Assembly: GCA_949283255.1 (NCBI GenBank)
Contig: CASDRS010000002.1
Location: 320-64,319, forward strand
Reading direction: 5' to 3'
DNA from: an uncultured bacterium
Lineage (GTDB): Bacteria > Cyanobacteriota > Vampirovibrionia > Gastranaerophilales > Gastranaerophilaceae
DNA: 64,000 nucleotides
The position numbers and the translations under genes are program-made. The first letter of the stretch is position 1; each line of letters begins with the position of its first letter. Shown here one piece after another: positions 1 through 7,576 of this stretch. Under the pieces are notes generated by a model, which saw only the letters and a list, made by a program, of their open reading frames with translations, had not been told where the DNA came from and made no database searches.

Positions 1-1
1 G

Positions 2-3000
2 GGTGAGAATACGGATATAAGAAGCAGAATAGAGAGTGCATCCTCAAGAGAAGACTTTATATTATTGAGAGATGCAATAAATGCAATGCCAAAAGGAGCA
101 GAAAGAACCGAATTGGTTGAAATGTACAATGAGGCTTATAATAAATGGCGCTTAGATCCGCATGTAGCTCATATAAAAATGCAATATGAACCACAAAATA
201 ATGAAGTTTCAGGTGTTGAAGTTTCAAAAAATGTTACACAAGAATCTAATGCTAATCAAACAAAATCTACAGAAACGAAGTCTGTTGTTTATGAAAAGAC
301 CTCTGATTCTAGTGTGGCAGCTCAAAGAATTACGGATATTTATCAAAAGTTTGATTATCCTGAATATGAACGGAGTTATTATCTTCCACGCTTGATAAGT
401 GCTGCAAAAGATCCTGACGGTTCGATTAATCTTTCTTTAATTGATAAATTATTTGAAACTTCCGGAGAGAACCTCCGGTTGAATTTAAGTAAAATGACCA
501 GCATTTTGAGTTGTGCCAGAGATGAAAATGGAAATCTAGACTCTGCAAGTCTAAATAATATGATAGAATTCTACAAAACAGAGGATTGCAGTTTGGATGA
601 TATTGAGTATTTTGCACTCAAAAATGACGGTAAACTTGACTATGTAAAGCTAAACAAGTTAGCAAATTGTTCCGTTAAGATGCATAGTAGTAATGCTTTA
701 AGAAAAGTGTACCAAAACTTTTCTTTTTCAAAACAAGAAGACAAATTTTTGGAAGATCCTGATCCAACAATAGATGCTATAAATACTCTTAGAATGAGTG
801 GAAAAGAACACTTGGTTTATTCAATTAATAAACCGATGAGTAAAATTGCAAGTTTGGCATACCAAGAATTAGTCAAATACAATTATAGCGATTATAGCAC
901 TTATGATATATCTTCTAAGATTAATGAATATTCTTATCCTGTATTGAAAAAAATGGTAGAAAAACATAATATTAATACAAGCTTGAAATTGCAGGATGGT
1001 ACAAGGTTTGAAGGTGATAATACACTAGACACTTATAATTTACAAAGAATTCTGGGCGAAATTAACTCAAAAGAGTCAGCCGACGTTGTATCTGAAGCAA
1101 TTGATAAAAATATATATATTGACACAAAAGATAATAATATTAATTATTCAATGCTTACTGAAATTGCCGCTGTAGGAAATCACAATCCTCAATTTATAAG
1201 AGATAATATGGATAGCTTATCAAATTTCTCTAATATTTTAGCTGTCGAGGCGTTTATGTGCGGCGGAAAAATAAAAGATAAACCTTGTAAGCCTTTAAAT
1301 AAAGAACAGCAGGCCTTTATCAAAAATCTTTTGGTTAAATCAGAAACCGGAAAGGGACTGGATACATACCAATTAACTTCAGAACTTAATAAGTTGGTTT
1401 CTGAGCTTGATCCAAAACAGTATGCCTTGGTTACTGATATCTTAAGACATTCAAAATATTCACAGCTGTCTGAAGTCATTGGGTTGGTAAATAATATAGA
1501 AGAAAAATCTAAAAATTCATTAGATATCCTAAAAGAAGCTTACAAATTGGGCATAAATCTTAGTTTTAATAAATATATGGGAAATTGTAATGAAATTTCT
1601 GATGCCCAAAAACAAGAAATTATTGAATTTTTAAAGACTAAACCGGAAATTTTAAAAGAGGATATTTCACTGGCAAGTTTAGTTAATAAATTTGATAAAA
1701 TTAAGTACTTTAATGAACATCCTGAGCTGACAAGCTTAATGTCAGGAAATGTTGAAGTATATCTAAACATAGATTTAAGTATAAAAGATTTTGAACTTGC
1801 AAGAGAAAAATTTAAGAAAATATCGCCAGAATCCCTGAAGAAGATAAGCAGATTGTCAACTGATATGTTTGAATGTGCCTGTGCTGTTGTTTATGGGGTT
1901 ATTCCGGAATCAAAATTTGACCATATAATTTCTGCTGTTAATAAGCTTGCAAAATATGACAACAGTGTCGCTCAGGATTTGTATAGAGCATTTTTTGATA
2001 TAGACTATATAGTTACTTGTCCGATGAATAGTATTGAAGACAATATAGAAGTAGCCGCAAGATATTTGAAAAATGGTGCCCAAAATATCAAAACTATGCA
2101 AAAGATTATATTTTCTGAGGGGGTTGATTTTGACAAAAATGAAGCCGCAATAAATGAATTGATTGCGGATAAAGACGCTTTAGTCAAAGGTGTTAAGCTT
2201 AAATGCCAAAATCTTGCTCCGCAGTTTGGAGATTGGTTTGCAAAATTTATAAGTGACAAGGATGAATTTTCGACTTTACTTACCTCAACTGGCTTGTCTA
2301 AAGATCAGCTTATTGATGATATGTATTCTACAGCCAAGCTGCTTTATTTTGTGAATGCAAAGCCTCAGGATTATGTAAATGGTACAACCTCTGACCTGAT
2401 AACTAAAGCCTTGAAAATTATTAGAGCTCAAAATTCGGAGAAGGAAATCCCAGACAGTTTTATATTAAAAGGAATGGGTGTTACTCAAGAAACAACAGAT
2501 TTTTCTAAAGCATACCAGGCTATTAACTCTGCAAGGGCTTTGGATGCAGATATAAAACTTAATTTTGAGAGTATGTTCGCAGATATTTCCTCAGCAATTG
2601 CTGCAACCGATAGTGAAACAATCAAGTTACTGCTAGATAAAAGACTTGCAAGTTTTGGTGAGAACGTAAACCATATTAATTTAATGAGTTATGATGATAG
2701 GATTGAGTTGTCCAATATGATAAGAAACGGTAAACGTATTAACAAAAAGGGGCAGCCTGATAAGCTTACAGGTCAGCAAAAACTTGACTTGATCCAAATA
2801 GTCTCAGCTCTAAGTGAGATAAGAGATACTAGAGGTCAAACTCTTAATTATGCAGATTATAAAACAGATCTTGGCAACGGAACTTTTGTGCTGAATATTG
2901 ATGCTCTAAGAAGAGACTTACTAAAATTACTTCTTTCAAACATGGGTATAAGCCCATCTGAGTTTGACAAATTAAATCCTAAAGATGTAAATTGGGATAT

Positions 3001-3781
3001 AAATTACGTTTCCTTATTGGCGAAGAAGCCTATAAGAGATGAAGGTGAACTTGCTGAATTGGTTAGAGTATCTTCGCTTGGGCAATTTAATGATTACATA
3101 AAGGATCCTGCAAATAAGCATGGTGCCGCTAATGCAATGACTGAGAAGGCGTTTAACGACAATGGTCTGAGTTATTCAAATTGGATAACTGGTCCTGAGG
3201 CAAAGACGTTTAAACTTGGGCAAAAAGATTATACGATAAAGCTGTGGAATAGAGTACCTCAAGAGTCCTTGTTTGATGGTTCATATACGACTTGTTGTAC
3301 TGCCTTAAACGGTTCTAACGGTGGTTCTATGGCGAATTACCTTCTAAATACAGCAATCAACGTTGTTGAAGTTCGTGATAAAAAAGGAAATGTAGTTTCT
3401 ATGTCCAGATGCTATGTGGCAAATGTTGGCGGTAAAAATACCCTTGTAATCGAAAATATTGAAGCTAACAATAAGCTTATAAAAGAAATGAGTGACTATG
3501 AAGGTAATATTGAGCTTGCAAACAATATATTTGATTATATGAAAGACTTTGCAGATCAAATCGGTGGAAAGGATATGCCGGTTCTGATGTCTACAAGTTA
3601 TTTAAAAATAGGTACTCAGCCTTACGCTAACTTGAAAAAAGTTAAAAAAGATATCACATTCCTTGGTAAAATTTCTAAGGATGACATATACTTAAATACA
3701 TTCCAAAAGTATGTCGATGCAAATAACCTTAAGGATAAAAGCGCAGATTTCTACGTTATAAGAGGAGATAACAATGAATAA
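2..3781 (+). CDS. Giant hypothetical protein, 5' end outside the window
   Basis: The frame is open from the left edge (first full codon at base 2), so the gene very probably starts upstream; the TTG at 65 is not a convincing start. About 1,260 residues are visible. The N-terminal part has helical units with short acidic turns (KDPDGSINLSLID, RDENGNLDSASLNN, KNDGKLDYVKLNK), resembling degenerate calcium-loop or solenoid repeats. The C-terminal 200 residues look like a separate globular domain, with a TTCCTALNGSNGGSM stretch followed by a strand-rich segment (VVEVRDKKGNVVSMSRCYVA). I do not recognise the family. No membrane segment is seen in the visible part. The stop overlaps the next gene by 8 bases, so the two are probably translationally coupled. 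Confidence 0.85.
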   Translation, partial: GENTDIRSRIESASSREDFILLRDAINAMPKGAERTELVEMYNEAYNKWRLDPHVAHIKMQYEPQNNEVSGVEVSKNVTQESNANQTKSTETKSVVYEKTSDSSVAAQRITDIYQKFDYPEYERSYYLPRLISAAKDPDGSINLSLIDKLFETSGENLRLNLSKMTSILSCARDENGNLDSASLNNMIEFYKTEDCSLDDIEYFALKNDGKLDYVKLNKLANCSVKMHSSNALRKVYQNFSFSKQEDKFLEDPDPTIDAINTLRMSGKEHLVYSINKPMSKIASLAYQELVKYNYSDYSTYDISSKINEYSYPVLKKMVEKHNINTSLKLQDGTRFEGDNTLDTYNLQRILGEINSKESADVVSEAIDKNIYIDTKDNNINYSMLTEIAAVGNHNPQFIRDNMDSLSNFSNILAVEAFMCGGKIKDKPCKPLNKEQQAFIKNLLVKSETGKGLDTYQLTSELNKLVSELDPKQYALVTDILRHSKYSQLSEVIGLVNNIEEKSKNSLDILKEAYKLGINLSFNKYMGNCNEISDAQKQEIIEFLKTKPEILKEDISLASLVNKFDKIKYFNEHPELTSLMSGNVEVYLNIDLSIKDFELAREKFKKISPESLKKISRLSTDMFECACAVVYGVIPESKFDHIISAVNKLAKYDNSVAQDLYRAFFDIDYIVTCPMNSIEDNIEVAARYLKNGAQNIKTMQKIIFSEGVDFDKNEAAINELIADKDALVKGVKLKCQNLAPQFGDWFAKFISDKDEFSTLLTSTGLSKDQLIDDMYSTAKLLYFVNAKPQDYVNGTTSDLITKALKIIRAQNSEKEIPDSFILKGMGVTQETTDFSKAYQAINSARALDADIKLNFESMFADISSAIAATDSETIKLLLDKRLASFGENVNHINLMSYDDRIELSNMIRNGKRINKKGQPDKLTGQQKLDLIQIVSALSEIRDTRGQTLNYADYKTDLGNGTFVLNIDALRRDLLKLLLSNMGISPSEFDKLNPKDVNWDINYVSLLAKKPIRDEGELAELVRVSSLGQFNDYIKDPANKHGAANAMTEKAFNDNGLSYSNWITGPEAKTFKLGQKDYTIKLWNRVPQESLFDGSYTTCCTALNGSNGGSMANYLLNTAINVVEVRDKKGNVVSMSRCYVANVGGKNTLVIENIEANNKLIKEMSDYEGNIELANNIFDYMKDFADQIGGKDMPVLMSTSYLKIGTQPYANLKKVKKDITFLGKISKDDIYLNTFQKYVDANNLKDKSADFYVIRGDNNE

Positions 3782-3983
3782 TAATAAATCAAAAATAACT
3801 AGAGATATGCTTATCTCAGAAGTTATGAAAAAAAATATACTTGTTCCGGCTATACTTGGCAAATTTGGCATGTATTGTCAAAATTGCGATTCAAGATTTG
3901 ACGAAAGTCTCGAGGAAGCTGCAAAACTGCATAATGCAGATATATCTCAGCTTCTATATGAACTTAATATGCTAGTTAAATAA
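3774..3983 (+). CDS. DUF1858-domain small protein
   Basis: A 69-residue protein with the layout of DUF1858, the family also described as hybrid-cluster-protein-associated redox disulfide domain. It has ITRDMLISEVM near the N-terminus, then MYCQNCDSRFDESLEEAA and the closing LLYELN. The CxxC pair (YCQNC) is the presumed redox or metal-binding site; its role is unproven. The AGGAG about 10 bases upstream of ATG lies inside the preceding gene, and the 8-base overlap suggests one operon with it. A strong terminator follows 7 bases after the stop. Confidence 0.85.
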   Translation: MNNNKSKITRDMLISEVMKKNILVPAILGKFGMYCQNCDSRFDESLEEAAKLHNADISQLLYELNMLVK

Positions 3984-3990
3984 TAAAAAA

Positions 3991-4020
3991 AAATCCCTCA
4001 AATTTTGAGGGATTTTTGGT
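3991..4020 (+). terminator. Rho-independent terminator
   Basis: A perfect 10-bp stem (AAATCCCTCA at 3991-4000 with TGAGGGATTT at 4006-4015) with a 5-base loop, ending in a T-rich run. It lies directly behind the DUF1858 gene and ends that operon. A-rich sequence on the other side could let it work for the convergent minus-strand gene at 4043-4210. Confidence 0.9.
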
Positions 4021-4042
4021 AATTAGCTATTTAGCTATTTAG

Positions 4043-4210
4043 CTATTCAAAATCAGTCTTTGAAATAAATAGCATAAATTCATCAAACATTTGCTGTAAT
4101 GGCACATCAATAGGGCATTTTTTATCTGCAGACATATTTTCATGCTCCATCTCCAATGCTCCCAATATGCTCAAAGCAGCCGTTCCATTCTTTGGGGTAA
4201 TTGTTTTCAT
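4043..4210 (-). CDS. Small hypothetical protein, 55 aa
   Basis: A 55-residue frame on the minus strand starts MKTITPKNGTAAL and ends FISKTDFE. The start ATG at 4210 is preceded by AGGAG at a workable distance. The protein is acidic and amphipathic, has one cysteine (DKKCPIDV) and no signal peptide or membrane segment. I do not recognise the family. Behind the stop, an 8-base unit (AGCTATTT on the plus strand, 4023-4046) is repeated three times and supplies further stop codons. The gene-like codon pattern and ribosome binding site are the main support. Confidence 0.55.
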   Translation of the reverse strand: MKTITPKNGTAALSILGALEMEHENMSADKKCPIDVPLQQMFDEFMLFISKTDFE

Positions 4211-4426
4211 AAATACATACTCCTATTTAATCATATCCGTCTAACAGTATATATATCGGATATCTTTTTGAAAACTTTAATGGAAAATGAGCATGATTTT
4301 ATAAAAATTGCGAAAACCCTTTGTTAGAACTGAAATAAGAAAATTTAACATATTGTTACAAAAAAAATAATTCAAAAGTTTTACAATAAATCTGGTTGTG
4401 CTAAAATTAAGTGTGTGGAAAAACAA

Positions 4427-4443
4427 AAGGAGATACGACAATA
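4427..4443 (+). promoter_or_regulatory. infC: infC ribosome binding site with AUA start codon
   Basis: AAGGAG (4427-4432) is followed 8 bases later by ATA (4441-4443), the first codon at proper spacing in the IF-3 frame. The upstream GTG at 4411 lies before the Shine-Dalgarno and cannot use it; the next ATG (4486) is too far away. In Escherichia coli infC starts at AUU, and IF-3 represses its own message by rejecting non-canonical starts. By analogy this AUA is inferred to be an autoregulatory start. Confidence 0.65.
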
Positions 4444-4977
4444 GCAAACGATACTAGAATAAAGGACAATAAAGACAAAGTTCTTATGAACGAGCGTATA
4501 CGCGCGAAAGAAGTGCGTTTAATCGGTAAGGATGGAGAAAATATAGGTATTATAGAAACATCAAAAGCTTTAAAGATGGCGTATGATGAAGATTTAGATT
4601 TAGTTGTAATAAGCCCTAACCAAGCGCCTCCTGTAGCAAAGATTTTGAATTACGGGAAATATAAGTATGAATTGGAAAAAAAGGCTAAGGAAGCTAAGAA
4701 AAAGCAACATACTGTTGAAGTTAAAGAAATAAAAATCAGATATAAAATTGATACCCATGACTATAATGTGCGTATTAAAAGCATACAAAAGTTTATTGCT
4801 CAGGGTAATAAGGTGAAAGTTGTTGTCATGTTAAGAGGTCGTGAAATGCAACATTCCAGTTTGGCATTTGATTTGGCTAACAGGTTTATTGAGGATTTGA
4901 AGAATGAACCGCTTGTTGTTGAAAAGAAACCAATGTTGGAAGGCCGAAATGTCACACTTTACTTTGCTCCGCAATAA
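4441..4977 (+). CDS. infC: Translation initiation factor IF-3
   Basis: IF-3 binds the 30S subunit, blocks premature 50S joining and checks start codon and initiator tRNA. From the AUA start the protein has 178 residues, normal for the family. The N-terminal domain has MNERIRAKEVRLIGKDG and VVISPNQAPPVAKILNYGKY, a lysine-rich linker follows, and the C-terminal domain has VKEIKIRYKIDTHDYNVR and KVVVMLRGREM, all typical. The usual downstream partners rpmI and rplT are not present; tRNA-Phe follows about 170 bases later. Some annotations would extend it to GTG 4411, adding ten residues ahead of the ribosome binding site, which is unlikely. Confidence 0.95.
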   Translation: MANDTRIKDNKDKVLMNERIRAKEVRLIGKDGENIGIIETSKALKMAYDEDLDLVVISPNQAPPVAKILNYGKYKYELEKKAKEAKKKQHTVEVKEIKIRYKIDTHDYNVRIKSIQKFIAQGNKVKVVVMLRGREMQHSSLAFDLANRFIEDLKNEPLVVEKKPMLEGRNVTLYFAPQ

Positions 4978-5148
4978 GTTTTTAAAAGTTCTTGACTTTA
5001 AATCTTTAGCAAGTATTATAAAAAACGTGGCAATTGAATATTCTACACCATTTATCCCAAAGAAGATTTTATTGCCCGCTTTTATAAATTGAATAGATTA
5101 TCTCCTAACGGAGTAGATCTTAAAAATAATTAAAATTTAATAGGGTTT

Positions 5149-5221
5149 GCCGCGTTAGCTCAGTTGGTAGAGCAAGGGACTGAAAATCCCTGTGTCCTTG
5201 GTTCGATTCCGAGACGCGGCA
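5149..5221 (+). tRNA. tRNA-Phe (GAA)
   Basis: A cloverleaf can be drawn completely. The acceptor GCCGCGT pairs with ACGCGGC. The D arm is GCTC...GAGC with AGTTGGTAG in the loop. The anticodon stem AGGGA/TCCCT encloses CTGAAAA with anticodon GAA. The T arm is CTTGG/CCGAG around TTCGATT. The discriminator is A (5221). The 3' CCA is not encoded, unlike the tRNA-His gene later in the window. I found no duplicate of its 3' end here. Confidence 0.97.
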
Positions 5222-5545
5222 AATTCTTTTTTAAAGTCATAGCAAATTTTTTTATTATAGGTGTTGTATTATTATGCAAGTATTATTTTCTAATTATTTA
5301 GCGTTAGATCGTAACCGATATTCAGCTTATACAAATTATAAAAATTCTCAGAACAATTATCATTGAACAGACATTGCAGGAATTTAATTTTTTTGAACTA
5401 ATAGGGGTGTGTTTCAAATATATCTTGATTTTTTTAGTCGGAAATCGCTAAAAATGAAATTCATGAACTGGCAAAAAAGTCTGATTACTGTCCGTCAATG
5501 TCTAAAACCAAACAGTGGCTCAAAAGCTTAAATGGTGAGAATTTA
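5222..5545 (+). other. Gene-poor stretch with gene fragments
   Basis: No convincing complete gene. A 30-codon frame starts with ATG at 5274 (MQVLFSNYLALDRNRYSAYT) and stops at 5366; it may be the 5' remnant of a broken gene. From about 5443 a frame without a start reads KSDYCPSMSKTKQWLKSLNG and runs into the element end at 5546, so it looks like the remains of a gene cut by the insertion. Both are too short to identify. Confidence 0.4.
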
Positions 5546-5595
5546 GACACAGTTTAAGAAATTCGGGATAGTTCAGGAATTTTGGGACAGGACAG
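5546..5595 (+). repeat. Left end of an IS21-like element, copy A
   Basis: This 50-base stretch matches 7566-7613 almost base for base. Both start ACACAGTTTAAGAAATT and continue GGGRTAGTTCAGGA to GACAGGACAG. The internal GTTCAGGAATTTT...GACAG motif recurs, reversed and doubled, at 8119-8163. Ends with repeated 20-bp motifs and TGT tips resemble the IS21 family from memory; no transposase lies next to it. Confidence 0.65.
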
Positions 5596-5692
5596 TGTTA
5601 AAAATTTTTTCAAAATTTTAAGTTTAGGTGGAAATTTATTTCAATTTACTAGGTAAAAAGTGACAAGAAATTTGAGAAAAATTGGTGTGTTA

Positions 5693-5749
5693 GTTTGCCC
5701 AAAAAACAAACCATCTGTAAATTGAAATCAAACCATTTGTCTTTTTACA
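5693..5749 (+). repeat. Right end of an IS21-like element, copy D
   Basis: This segment aligns with 57881-57938. Both start TTTGCCC, carry two copies of a CAAACCATYTGT-like motif about 20 bases apart (CAAACCATCTGTAAA, then ATCAAACCATTTGT) and end TGTYYTTTTACA. The tip TGTCTTTTTACA (5738-5749) matches the tip at 8165-8176 in type. It probably marks where an element met the host gene whose last codons and terminator follow directly. Confidence 0.6.
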
Positions 5750-5767
5750 CCAGCTATTCTTAATTCC

Positions 5768-5793
5768 AAGAGCCTTATACGGCTCTTTTTTTT
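5768..5793 (+). terminator. Rho-independent terminator of a lost gene
   Basis: AAGAGCC (5768-5774) pairs with GGCTCTT (5781-5787) around TTATAC, followed by a run of T to 5793. Only about 20 bases separate it from the element end at 5749, so the gene it once served has been removed by insertion or rearrangement. Confidence 0.8.
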
Positions 5794-5796
5794 GTG

Positions 5797-6008
5797 CTAC
5801 GCACGTAGATAATTGGTCGGTTGACAGTGGTAAATAACTCAAACTAGTACTAAAACTACCGGTCAACCTCAAAGTAAAACTACAAGTCGGAAGGTGAGAT
5901 TTACCTACGCACGTAGATATTTGGTCGGTTGACAGAGGTAAATATAACAAGTAGATTTTAACGCTACCGGTCAACCTCAAAATAAAACTACAAGTGTAAA
6001 ATATTTAC
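5797..6008 (+). repeat. Two tandem copies of a 108-bp repeat
   Basis: Copy one starts at 5797 and copy two at 5905. Each opens with the small palindrome CTACGCACGTAG, continues TTGGTCGGTTGACAG.GGTAAATA, has a variable middle, and closes CTACCGGTCAACCTCAAA.TAAAACTACAAGT. GGTTGAC and GTCAACC within each copy can pair over about 55 bases. The core differs from integron attC consensus. A minus-strand frame of 96 codons through it is judged to be an artefact of the repeat. A run of eight C follows at 6008-6015. Confidence 0.8.
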
Positions 6009-6014
6009 CCCCCC

Positions 6015-6806
6015 CTAGAGGATTTTTCTTAGATTTTCGACCATTTTATCTGCTGTCGGAAGGCGTTTTTCGATATCGCCAACGGCGAGAGTTTTGACAT
6101 CCTGCTCAAAATTTTCCGGTAAAATTTTACAATTTTTGAGGGCGAATGGTATAAGTTTCTTTTCTCCCGGATTCAAAACTCTGTTTTTTGCAAAAATTGT
6201 GTCAAAATAACTTGCAAGAAACGCCGCGCATCTGTGGTTAATGCTTACAAAATCAAGTCGTTCAACCGCGGAGGCTATCTGGTCACGGTATGAAAACATA
6301 GCATCTTTAAGGTATGCAAAATTCTTTTTGATAATATTTTCTGCTAATTTTTCCGGATAAGGGGTGTTAACTCTTTCTTTCACATCTTTTAACCAGCCGT
6401 TTTTGTCATAGAGGATTTCCGTTTTCTTAATATTATCCACAAAGCAGGTTGTGTAGCCTAAAGAAGCATTGTGTCCTTCCCACACCCATTTTATATTCCC
6501 TTCGATAAACTCCGGATTGCGGTACATAATATCAATTGGTTTACCGGTTTCCCTTAGCCTGAAAGTATCGCCGGTTTCAAAGTAGTGGTTATCAATCTCC
6601 GGTTTATCGGCGTATTTTTCAGCAATTTTGCGTCTTTCTTCAACCTGCGGTTCTGATTTTCCGTAAATATAAATATCGTAATCAGATTTATTATCTGCCA
6701 TTTGTGCGGTGGAAGATCCGCCTAAACCTATTGATTCGACCTCTTTAAGATTTTTATAATGTTCTACCATTTCCATTAAGATTTCATGATTACGGTTGAT
6801 TTGCAT
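6015..6806 (-). CDS. DUF4037-type nucleotidyltransferase-fold protein
   Basis: A 263-residue protein with a minimal nucleotidyltransferase domain. Residues 27-47 hold GLGGSSTAQMADNKSDYDIYIY, which is the GGS motif followed by the DxD metal-binding pair. The rest is helical, as in the DUF4037 group, whose substrates are mostly unknown. No signal peptide. A Shine-Dalgarno-like AGGAGT sits before ATG at 6806. It lies between element ends and next to a tandem repeat, so it may be cargo of an accessory segment. It is divergent from the 5' nuclease gene at 6875. Confidence 0.75.
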   Translation of the reverse strand: MQINRNHEILMEMVEHYKNLKEVESIGLGGSSTAQMADNKSDYDIYIYGKSEPQVEERRKIAEKYADKPEIDNHYFETGDTFRLRETGKPIDIMYRNPEFIEGNIKWVWEGHNASLGYTTCFVDNIKKTEILYDKNGWLKDVKERVNTPYPEKLAENIIKKNFAYLKDAMFSYRDQIASAVERLDFVSINHRCAAFLASYFDTIFAKNRVLNPGEKKLIPFALKNCKILPENFEQDVKTLAVGDIEKRLPTADKMVENLRKIL

Positions 6807-6840
6807 ATATACTCCTTTTTTTATAATTTTAACACAGTCA

Positions 6841-6849
6841 TGGTATAAT
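6841..6849 (+). promoter_or_regulatory. Extended -10 promoter for the polA 5' fragment
   Basis: TGGTATAAT is an extended -10 element (TG-N-TATAAT, box at 6844-6849). It lies 25 bases before the ATG at 6875, with GGGAG at 6864-6868 as ribosome binding site. I see no convincing -35, which is usual for extended -10 promoters. Confidence 0.55.
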
Positions 6850-6874
6850 GCTGTTTAACAGATGGGAGTATTAT

Positions 6875-7576
6875 ATGTCAAAAACTTTGATTTTAATAGA
6901 CGGTCACGCTTTAGCTTACAGGCAGTTTTTTGCGCTTGAAAGAACCTCGATGAAGAATTCTGAAAATCAGCCGACCTGGGCGGTATATGGATTCTTTAAA
7001 GCTGTGTTTGACCTTTTATCAAAAATCCATCCAGATTATATCGCAGTGGCTTTTGATGTAGGTAGAAGAACTTTCAGAACAGAAAAGTTTGAAGAATACA
7101 AGGCTAACAGAGAAGCAATGCCGGATACTCTTAGAAGTCAAATCGGAGTAATTTGTGAAGGGCTTAATGCTTTTGACATTCCTATAATTACCAAAGAAGG
7201 ATTTGAAGCTGACGATATTATTGGAACAATCTCAAAACTGGCTTCTGAAAAGGGGCATAATACTCTTATTTTAACCGGTGATCAGGATAGTTTTCAGCTT
7301 ATTGATATAGAGGGCTCTGTAAAGGTTCTCATTCCGTCAAAGGGAGAACTTGTTGAATATGATTGGAATAAGGTTTATGAAAAACTTGGGGTTTATCCAA
7401 ATCAGGTCACTGATTACAAAGGTTTGAGGGGAGATACTTCCGACAACATCCCGGGGATTAAAGGAATTGGCGAAAAGACTGCTCAGAAGCTTTTGAATAG
7501 ATATCCGCATCTTGAGGAAGTTCTTGCTGATTGTGAAAACATTCCTGAAAAGGCTGTTAAACAAAACACAGTTTAA
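6875..7576 (+). pseudogene. polA: DNA polymerase I, truncated after the 5'-3' exonuclease domain
   Basis: The 233 residues form the 5' nuclease of DNA polymerase I. They contain LILIDGHALAYRQFFAL, the acidic VAFDVG and EGFEADDIIGT, LTGDQDSFQL, and the helix-three-turn-helix GDTSDNIPGIKGIGEKTAQ. Family members continue for another 60 residues in this domain and about 600 more for the polymerase. Here the frame ends KAVKQNTV inside the left end of an IS21-like element whose tip TGT lies at 7555-7557. The ATG at 6875 with GGGAG is preferred over 6848. A standalone 5' nuclease is a possible reading, but the stop lying inside a repeat argues for disruption. Confidence 0.75.

Noticed and set aside
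4142-4327. Plus-strand frame of 61 codons
   Set aside because: Antisense to the better supported 55-residue minus-strand gene and without a ribosome site.
4411-4440. GTG 4411 as infC start
   Set aside because: It lies upstream of the only Shine-Dalgarno sequence and would add ten non-conserved residues.
5690-5980. Minus-strand frame of 96 codons with two similar halves
   Set aside because: The similarity of the halves comes from the 108-bp tandem DNA repeat; no ribosome site or known protein.
5797-6008. CRISPR array or integron attC sites
   Set aside because: Only two 108-bp units with long variable middles, no cas genes or integrase, and the core bases do not fit attC consensus.
6008-6015. 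Run of eight C as a phase-variation tract
   Set aside because: It lies just after the stop of the nucleotidyltransferase gene and cannot shift a coding frame.
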